From contig CAWKHA010000004.1 in assembly GCA_963849365.1 (NCBI GenBank), positions 62,001 to 126,000 on the forward strand: DNA of 64,000 nt, written 5' to 3'. The position numbers and the translations under genes were made by a program. Below are positions 59,252 through 64,000 of this stretch, piece after piece; the stretch's first letter is position 1, and every line of letters begins with the position of its first letter. The notes beneath the pieces are model-generated. The model was not told the DNA's origin. It saw nothing but the letters and a program-made list of their open reading frames with translations, and ran no database searches. The stretch comes from CAVQCJ01 sp963849365. GTDB taxonomy: Bacteria; Actinomycetota; Actinomycetes; Prado026.

Positions 59252-59970
59252 CCGCCATCGTCCGCGCACAGATCGTCTCGCTGCGCACCCTGCGCCTGAC
59301 GTACATCGTCCCGCTCGTCCTGTTCGCGCTCGTCGCGTTCATCATCGTCGGCACGTTCGCCGGGGCGGGGGGACGCGAGCTGTCCAGCCCGGCTCAGCTG
59401 CGCGAGCCGGTCATGGCCGGCATCGGCATCTTCGTGGCGGTCGGCCTCGCCCTGCTGGCGGCGGCCCGCATGGCCGGCGAGTACCGGTACCGCACGATCA
59501 CCCCGCGCACGCTCGCCGCCCCGAGACGGACGTCGCTGCTCGCTGCCGTCGTGCTGGTGTACGGCGTGTTCGCGCTGGCCGTGGGGGCCGTCACCGCCGC
59601 GGTAGGGATCGGGGTCGCCCAGCCGATGGCTGCCGCCAAGCACCTGACGATCGGCCTGACGGTCGCGGACGTCGCGTCCGTCCTGCTCGCCGTCGTTCTC
59701 TTCACGGTCATCGGCGTGAGCACCGCGGTCATCGTCCGCAGCCAGCCGGCCACCGTGCTGCTGCTCGTCGGGGCGTTCTTCGTCGAGCGCCTGCTGACGC
59801 TGGTGCTCGGTCAGCTGACCGCCTACCTCCCGTACAGCCTGCTCACCCCGCTGCTGGGCCTGCAGGGCGCCACGATCTCGCGCGCGACGGCCGCGCTCAC
59901 GCTCACCGGCATCACCCTGGCGGTCGCCGCGGTGGCGTCGGTCGTGATCAGCCGGCGCGACGTGCACTGA
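59248..59970 (+). CDS. ABC-2 type transporter permease
   Basis: The 240-residue protein has six predicted membrane helices (for example LTYIVPLVLFALVAFIIVGTF and MAGIGIFVAVGLALLAAARMAGEYRYRTI). The GEYRYRTITPRTLAAPRRTSLLAAVV loop is typical of ABC-2 (NatB/ABC2_membrane) permeases. Its start overlaps the ATPase stop. Together with the ATPase it forms a complete small exporter, with no separate substrate-binding protein. Confidence 0.88.
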   Translation: MTAIVRAQIVSLRTLRLTYIVPLVLFALVAFIIVGTFAGAGGRELSSPAQLREPVMAGIGIFVAVGLALLAAARMAGEYRYRTITPRTLAAPRRTSLLAAVVLVYGVFALAVGAVTAAVGIGVAQPMAAAKHLTIGLTVADVASVLLAVVLFTVIGVSTAVIVRSQPATVLLLVGAFFVERLLTLVLGQLTAYLPYSLLTPLLGLQGATISRATAALTLTGITLAVAAVASVVISRRDVH

Positions 59971-60091
59971 TGGACGCGGCATTCCCAGCGATGGCACAGT
60001 CGGGACGCCACGTGACGCGGCGATCGTCACGACGAGGGCTCCAGGCTCCGTGACGGTCACCGGGCACGACCAACGGCACGAGGAGCACCGC

Positions 60092-62221
60092 ATGACCTCA
60101 ACCGAGCCCACGGCCAAGGCGTCGACCTCCAGAGCGCGGAGCCTGCTCCCGCTGCTGCGGAAGATCCCCTTCACGTTGACGGTCGTCGTCACCCTGCTCG
60201 TCCTCGGCATCGTGACCGGGACGCTGTGGTCGGCCCTGAGCGGGCGTCCGCTGCTCGACGTCGTCGCGTACGGCCTGCCGGCGCTCCAGGACGGTCGGTG
60301 GTGGACACCGGTCACCGGCGCGTTCTTCGCGCTCAACCCGCTCGAGTACATCCCCGTCGTCGGCGGCTTCCTGCTGCTCGCCGGCTTCGCCGAGCTGCGG
60401 CTCGGCACCCGGCGGGCCGCGATGGTGACGGTCGCCCTCCAGCTCGGCGCCGTGCTGGCGGCGTCCGCCTTCTTCGCGCTGACCAGCGGTCACGGCTGGC
60501 CGTGGGCGGACGAGATGGCGCTCCAGCTCGACGTCGGCTTCTCGGCAGGGGCGCTGGGCGTCGCTGCGGCCGCGTCGGCCACGCTGGGCTCGCCGTGGCG
60601 GGGGCGCCTGCGCGCGGTGCTGCTCGCCTACGCGCTGGTGTCCTTGCTGTACGTCGGCTCGATCTGGGACGTCGAGCACATGATCGCCATCGCCCTCGGG
60701 CTGTTCTGGGGCCCCTTCCTGGTGGGCAGCAGGCCCACGTTGCGCGTCCCGTCCTTGAGCCGGCACGAGCTTCGCATCCTCGCGGCCGGCGGCTTCGTCG
60801 TGGCCGCAGCGGCGTCACTGCTGGCCGACGTCGGGCACGGCGGACCGCTGGCCACCGGTGCCAAGGACACCGAGACCTTCCCCACGACCGGGCTGCTTGG
60901 CGCGCTGATCTGGCTGTTGATCGCGAACGGTGTGTGGAAAGGACGGCGACGGGCGTGGCGCTGGGCCGTGGGCATCACCGGCTTCATCATGTTCGTCGTC
61001 CTCGCCTACGGCGCCGAGCTCATCGTCTTCGACGAGCCGGGCTGGCCGCTGGCGGTCTACTCGTTCGTCATCGTCGGAGCCCAGCTCACGATCCTGATCG
61101 CCGGGCGGCGCGCGTTCCGCAACCCGTCCAAGCGCCGGGCGCGCAAGACGGCCGGCTCGTTGCTGTCCGCCCCGGACGAGGAGCAACGGGCGGAGGCGCG
61201 CGCGCTGCTGCGCGCGGAGGGCACCGTCAACCATCTGGCCTGGATGACGACCTGGCCGGAGAACCGGTGGTTCACCCAGGAGCGCGACGGGAAGGGGTAC
61301 GTCGCCTACCGGCCGTACGCGGGCGTCGCCATCGGCTTGTGCGACCCCGTCGCCGCCACCAACGAGCAGCGGACCGCACTGCTCACCTCGTACGCCGACG
61401 CGGTCCGCGCCGCAGGGATGCTGCCGTGCCTGTTCTCCGTCACGCAGGAGGCGGCCGACCACGCGACGTCGTTGAGCTGGAACTCGCTCCAGGTGGCGGA
61501 GGAGGCCGTGATCGACCTCCCGGCTCTGGAGTTCAAGGGCAAGGTCTGGCAGGACGTGCGAACGGCGCTCAACCAGGCGGACAAGCTCGGCATCACCCAC
61601 CGGCTCGGCCCGCTGTCCGAGCAGCCGCGCGGCATCCAGGTGCAGGTCAGGGCCATCTCCGAGGAGTGGATGGGCGACAAGGGGCTGCCCGAGATGGGGT
61701 TCACGCTGGGCGGCGTGGACGAGGCGATGGATCCCGACGTGCGGGTCGGCCTCGCTGTCGACGCCGACGCGACCGTGCACGGGATCACGTCGTGGATGCC
61801 GGTCTACGCGCCCGGTGGGGGCGACCCGGTCGGCTGGACGCTCGACGTCATGCGGCGTGCACCCGAGGGGTTCCGCTACACGATGGAGTTCCTCATCGCG
61901 TCGGCCTGCCTGGCGTTCAAGGAGGAGGGCGCCACGGTGGTGTCGTTGTCCGGCGTGCCGCTGGCCAAGGCCGGGGCGCACGACTCCGCTGTCGAGCGCA
62001 CCGGACTGGACGCGTTCCTGGACACGCTCGGCGCAACCCTCGAGCCGTACTACGGGTTCCGGTCGCTCCAGGCGTTCAAGTCCAAGTTCCAGCCGCGGTA
62101 CGTCCCCCTGTACCTGGTCTTCCCGGACGAGGCGGCACTGCCCCGGATCGGTGTCGCGCTCAGCCGCGCGTACCTGCCCGAGGCCGGCGTGCGCGACTTC
62201 ATCTCCATGGCCCGGCACTAG
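60092..62221 (+). CDS. MprF/LysX-like membrane protein with DUF2156 catalytic domain
   Basis: ATG 60092 has AGGAG upstream and gives 709 residues. The N-terminal half has about eight membrane helices, beginning with a rhomboid-like block (DGRWWTPVTGAFFALNPLEYIPVVGGFLLLAGFAEL). The C-terminal DUF2156 domain (about 355-709) has GNAT-like folds with VNHLAWMTTWPENRWF, YRPYAGVAIGLCDPV, SEEWMGDKGLPEMGFTLGG and FKSKFQPRYVPLYLVFPD. This family attaches lysine, alanine or similar from aminoacyl-tRNA to phosphatidylglycerol, changing membrane charge and antibiotic or peptide resistance. The substrate amino acid cannot be read from the sequence. Confidence 0.87.
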   Translation: MTSTEPTAKASTSRARSLLPLLRKIPFTLTVVVTLLVLGIVTGTLWSALSGRPLLDVVAYGLPALQDGRWWTPVTGAFFALNPLEYIPVVGGFLLLAGFAELRLGTRRAAMVTVALQLGAVLAASAFFALTSGHGWPWADEMALQLDVGFSAGALGVAAAASATLGSPWRGRLRAVLLAYALVSLLYVGSIWDVEHMIAIALGLFWGPFLVGSRPTLRVPSLSRHELRILAAGGFVVAAAASLLADVGHGGPLATGAKDTETFPTTGLLGALIWLLIANGVWKGRRRAWRWAVGITGFIMFVVLAYGAELIVFDEPGWPLAVYSFVIVGAQLTILIAGRRAFRNPSKRRARKTAGSLLSAPDEEQRAEARALLRAEGTVNHLAWMTTWPENRWFTQERDGKGYVAYRPYAGVAIGLCDPVAATNEQRTALLTSYADAVRAAGMLPCLFSVTQEAADHATSLSWNSLQVAEEAVIDLPALEFKGKVWQDVRTALNQADKLGITHRLGPLSEQPRGIQVQVRAISEEWMGDKGLPEMGFTLGGVDEAMDPDVRVGLAVDADATVHGITSWMPVYAPGGGDPVGWTLDVMRRAPEGFRYTMEFLIASACLAFKEEGATVVSLSGVPLAKAGAHDSAVERTGLDAFLDTLGATLEPYYGFRSLQAFKSKFQPRYVPLYLVFPDEAALPRIGVALSRAYLPEAGVRDFISMARH

Positions 62222-62437
62222 GCCGTGCTTCGTCATGCTCGGAGCAACAGTCGACTGCGTGGCGTCGCCGGTACGACGTTGCGGGTAGGCAGGTCCCGGG
62301 GCGGGTCCAGCGGCTTGCTCAGTCCTCAGCTCCACCGCCAGGTCGTCCACCCGCCGCTCCCCGCCGACCGGTTGCCCCAGGCTGGCAAGCATCCAACCCC
62401 GTCGTGGAGGATGGAGCCCCCAGCCGTGGAGGCAGCC

Positions 62438-63205
62438 GTGCAGGACATGAGCCCGACCGTCGACGTGCGACGGTCCGCGGACCGCTTCGCGACCAGGCTG
62501 TCGTGGCTGGACTCGAAGCACTCCTTCTCGTTCTCCCGGCACTACGACCCGCGCAACACCCACCACGGGCTGCTCCTGGTGAACAACGACGACATCGTCG
62601 TCCCGGGCACCGGGTTCGAGACCCACCCGCACCAGGACATGGAGATCGTGACCTGGGTGCTCACCGGTTCCCTGGTCCACCAGGACTCGACCGGGCACTC
62701 CGGCGTCGTCTACCCCGGGCTGGCGCAACGCATGAGCGCCGGCACCGGGATCCTGCACTCGGAGAAGAACGACTCCTGGCGGCTGCAGGGCGGCGCGGCG
62801 CACCACGAGCCGGTGCACTTCGTGCAGATGTGGGTGCTGCCCGACGAGGACGGGATCACGCCGGGCTACGAACAGCTGGAGATCGATGACGAGCTGCTGC
62901 GAGGCGGGCTGGTGCCGGTCGCCTCCGGGATGGCCAGGCATGACGGCGCAGCGGCGATCCGGATCAGGAACAAGCACGCCGCCCTGTACGCCGCGCGGCT
63001 GGGTCCGGGCGAGACGGTCGAGCTGCCGCAGGCACCGTTCCTGCACCTGTTCGTGGCCCGCGGCTCGGTGTCGCTCGAGGATGTCGGTCCGCTCGCCGAG
63101 GGCGACGCCGTGCGGTTCACGGCGACGGGCGGCCAGCACGTCACGGCGAGCGAGCCGGCCGAGATCCTCGTCTGGGAGATGCACGCGACGGTCAGCAGCT
63201 CGTGA
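62438..63205 (+). CDS. Pirin family protein
   Basis: GTG 62438 has GGAGG five bases upstream and gives 255 residues; ATG 62411 is an alternative with poorer spacing. The bicupin fold shows HPHQDMEIVTWVLTGSLVHQDSTGHSG and AGTGILHSEKN, with the His and Glu residues that bind iron in quercetinase-like pirins. The start VRRSADRFATRLSWLDSKHSFSFSRHYDP is a family signature. Pirins can act as dioxygenases or redox-linked co-regulators. The gap 62222-62437 shows no other gene. Confidence 0.9.
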   Translation: MQDMSPTVDVRRSADRFATRLSWLDSKHSFSFSRHYDPRNTHHGLLLVNNDDIVVPGTGFETHPHQDMEIVTWVLTGSLVHQDSTGHSGVVYPGLAQRMSAGTGILHSEKNDSWRLQGGAAHHEPVHFVQMWVLPDEDGITPGYEQLEIDDELLRGGLVPVASGMARHDGAAAIRIRNKHAALYAARLGPGETVELPQAPFLHLFVARGSVSLEDVGPLAEGDAVRFTATGGQHVTASEPAEILVWEMHATVSSS

Positions 63206-63220
63206 CCCCCGAGCGCACGG

Positions 63221-63254
63221 CGAGGGCCGGTACACCACGGTGCACCGGCCCTCG
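63221..63254 (+). terminator. Hairpin after the pirin gene
   Basis: Arms 63221-63236 and 63239-63254 pair over 16 positions with one mismatch; the nominal 2-base gap means a few central bases form the loop. It starts 15 bases after the pirin stop. Confidence 0.65.
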
Positions 63255-63447
63255 TTCGTTCCGGGAAGCTTGCGGGCGGAAGACCCGCAGACTTCCGGGC
63301 TCGACATGGCGTCAGCGAGGCGGTCCGTGCTCCGTCTTGGGGGTACGCACCTGGCCCATCCCGTCCTCCCTCCAGCAAGGGGACTGCAGATACGACGACG
63401 TTACGCCCCCTCCACCTTGATCGCAGAAAGTCGCACCTGCGGGCGAG
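63255..63447. other. Intergenic DNA without genes
   Basis: The stretch after the pirin terminator has short open frames only, none with family similarity or a credible ribosome binding site. It leads into two degraded gene tails. Confidence 0.5.
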
Positions 63448-63590
63448 TCAGCTGACCGCAGCGCGCCGGAAGATCCGCATGGACAGCGTGGCGAGAAGCG
63501 CCGCCCAGGCGGCCAGGACCAGCAGGCTGAGCACGGCTCGGCACCGGTGCTGCTGAGATCGCGCAGATCATGGAACGCACGCCGGACTCC
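63448..63590 (-). pseudogene. Remnant C-terminus of an ABC-2 type permease
   Basis: On the minus strand, the last 29 codons read VLSLLVLAAWAALLATLS followed by MRIFRRAAVS and a stop at 63448-63450. This is the typical last helix and basic tail of ABC-2 permeases. Upstream, AFHDLRDLSSTGAEP matches the preceding loop but is in another frame, needing one base at about 63538. No full permease precedes it. I interpret it as a frameshifted fragment. Confidence 0.6.
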
Positions 63591-63920
63591 ACCCGGCAGC
63601 TGGCGAGCCGTGCGCGACGACGCGTTCAGGCCGCCCCCCAGCCGGAACACGACGTGGCGCTGCAGCGTCGCGTCGTCGTTGCCTTCCTCGCCGCTGCATG
63701 CGAGGGGGACTTCGACGCCCTGCTCGACGTGCTGGCGCCCGACGTCGTGCTGCGCTTCGACTTCGGGGCGGAACACGGCCAGCCACCGCTCGTCGGAGCC
63801 GATGCCGTCGCCCGGCACGTGCTCGTCACAGCGCCACCTCGGCAACCAGGCGTGACCGACCGTCCCGGGGCCACCCGGCGGGGCACTTGGACGGACCGGA
63901 AGACCGACGGGTTCCCGTGA
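63570..63920 (+). pseudogene. Truncated ECF41-type sigma factor (C-terminal part only)
   Basis: The product has STRQLASRARRRVQ, which is the end of an ECF sigma-4 region, followed by VALQRRVVVAFLAAACEGDFDALLDVLAPDVVLRFDFG, the SnoaL-like C-terminal domain that marks ECF41 sigma factors. Sigma-2 and most of sigma-4 are missing. After HVLV (about residue 85) the sequence stops matching and becomes Arg/Thr-rich, so the 3' end is degraded too. ATG 63570 is probably not a real start. It lies head-to-head with the permease remnant. Confidence 0.65.
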
Positions 63921-64000
63921 CGGACATCACCGGTGGTCGAGTTGGTCGCGGCCCGGGACCCGTGGCACCGTGGACGCGCTCCCGCACCGTCGGGGGCATT
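63921..64000. other. Window end without recognised feature
   Basis: The last 80 bases show no supported gene, but a gene starting beyond the window cannot be excluded. Confidence 0.3.

Noticed and set aside
59971..60091. Possible small RNA or hairpin between the ABC permease and MprF-like gene
   Set aside because: Only a short CGTGAC/GTCACG pairing is present, without further support.

Overview
The window is very GC-rich DNA (roughly 70% or more) with densely packed genes, many GTG or TTG starts and many 4-base start/stop overlaps. Families typical of high-GC Actinobacteria recur: DUF3039, DUF3105, DUF2510/RDD, GTP-dependent PEPCK, a TAP-type secreted hydrolase, an L,D-transpeptidase lipoprotein, a polyphosphate-glucokinase-like ROK protein and a c-di-AMP (ydaO) riboswitch in front of an NlpC/P60 hydrolase. 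I infer a chromosomal segment of an actinomycete and cannot name a genus. I saw no rRNA, tRNA, CRISPR array, insertion sequence or phage module.

Layout. 1-3124: tail of a class V aminotransferase and a secreted GH18 protein. 3223-10823: a tyrosine/homogentisate degradation region (hmgA, an unknown gene, fumarylacetoacetase, hpd, an AsnC/Lrp and an IclR regulator), interrupted by an RDD membrane protein and an orphan gene. Two long palindromes of the same family sit in its convergent gaps. 10848-14385: membrane proteins, an MFS carrier, DUF3039, YqgE and a cold-shock gene with a long leader. 14499-17438: amidotransferase, arginine deiminase and ornithine carbamoyltransferase, a partial arginine deiminase pathway. 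17473-22626: a DUF4349 lipoprotein, an M48-like protease, PEPCK and a riboswitch-controlled cell-wall hydrolase.

23118-26361: a cupin, then a two-gene unit made of a SipW-type exported protein and a signal peptidase fused to a second SipW-like signal and a LamG domain; then a small VOC protein. 26395-31335: an M15-like lipoprotein, and an overlapping operon of a propionyl-CoA synthetase-like enzyme, gluconokinase and a membrane-anchored unknown. 31378-37138: TAP hydrolase, small membrane protein, L,D-transpeptidase, ROK kinase, an acidic protein and DUF3105. 37252-40308: a three-domain kinase/M23/aminotransferase fusion. 40410-43538: a response regulator-flavoprotein gene, broken by a one-base frameshift, paired with a cNMP-binding histidine kinase. 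43599-48412: DyP peroxidase, soluble transhydrogenase, MBL hydrolase, a Phd/VapC toxin-antitoxin pair and a TSUP permease.

48466-53957: a membrane protein with an acidic tail, a TetR/MFS efflux pair with tandem operators, a small UvrD-tail-like protein, and a LigD phosphoesterase-like gene coupled to another MFS gene. 54623-62221: an apparent envelope-sensing block (NarL-type regulators, sensor kinase, ABC exporter, MprF/LysX-like protein). 62438-63205: a pirin. The last 550 bases hold remnants of an ABC permease and of an ECF41-type sigma factor. The most interesting points are the signal peptidase/LamG fusion next to its likely substrate, the three-domain phospholyase, the stacked CRP-site plus riboswitch control, the paired long palindromes, and the cold-shock leader that can mask its own ribosome binding site.
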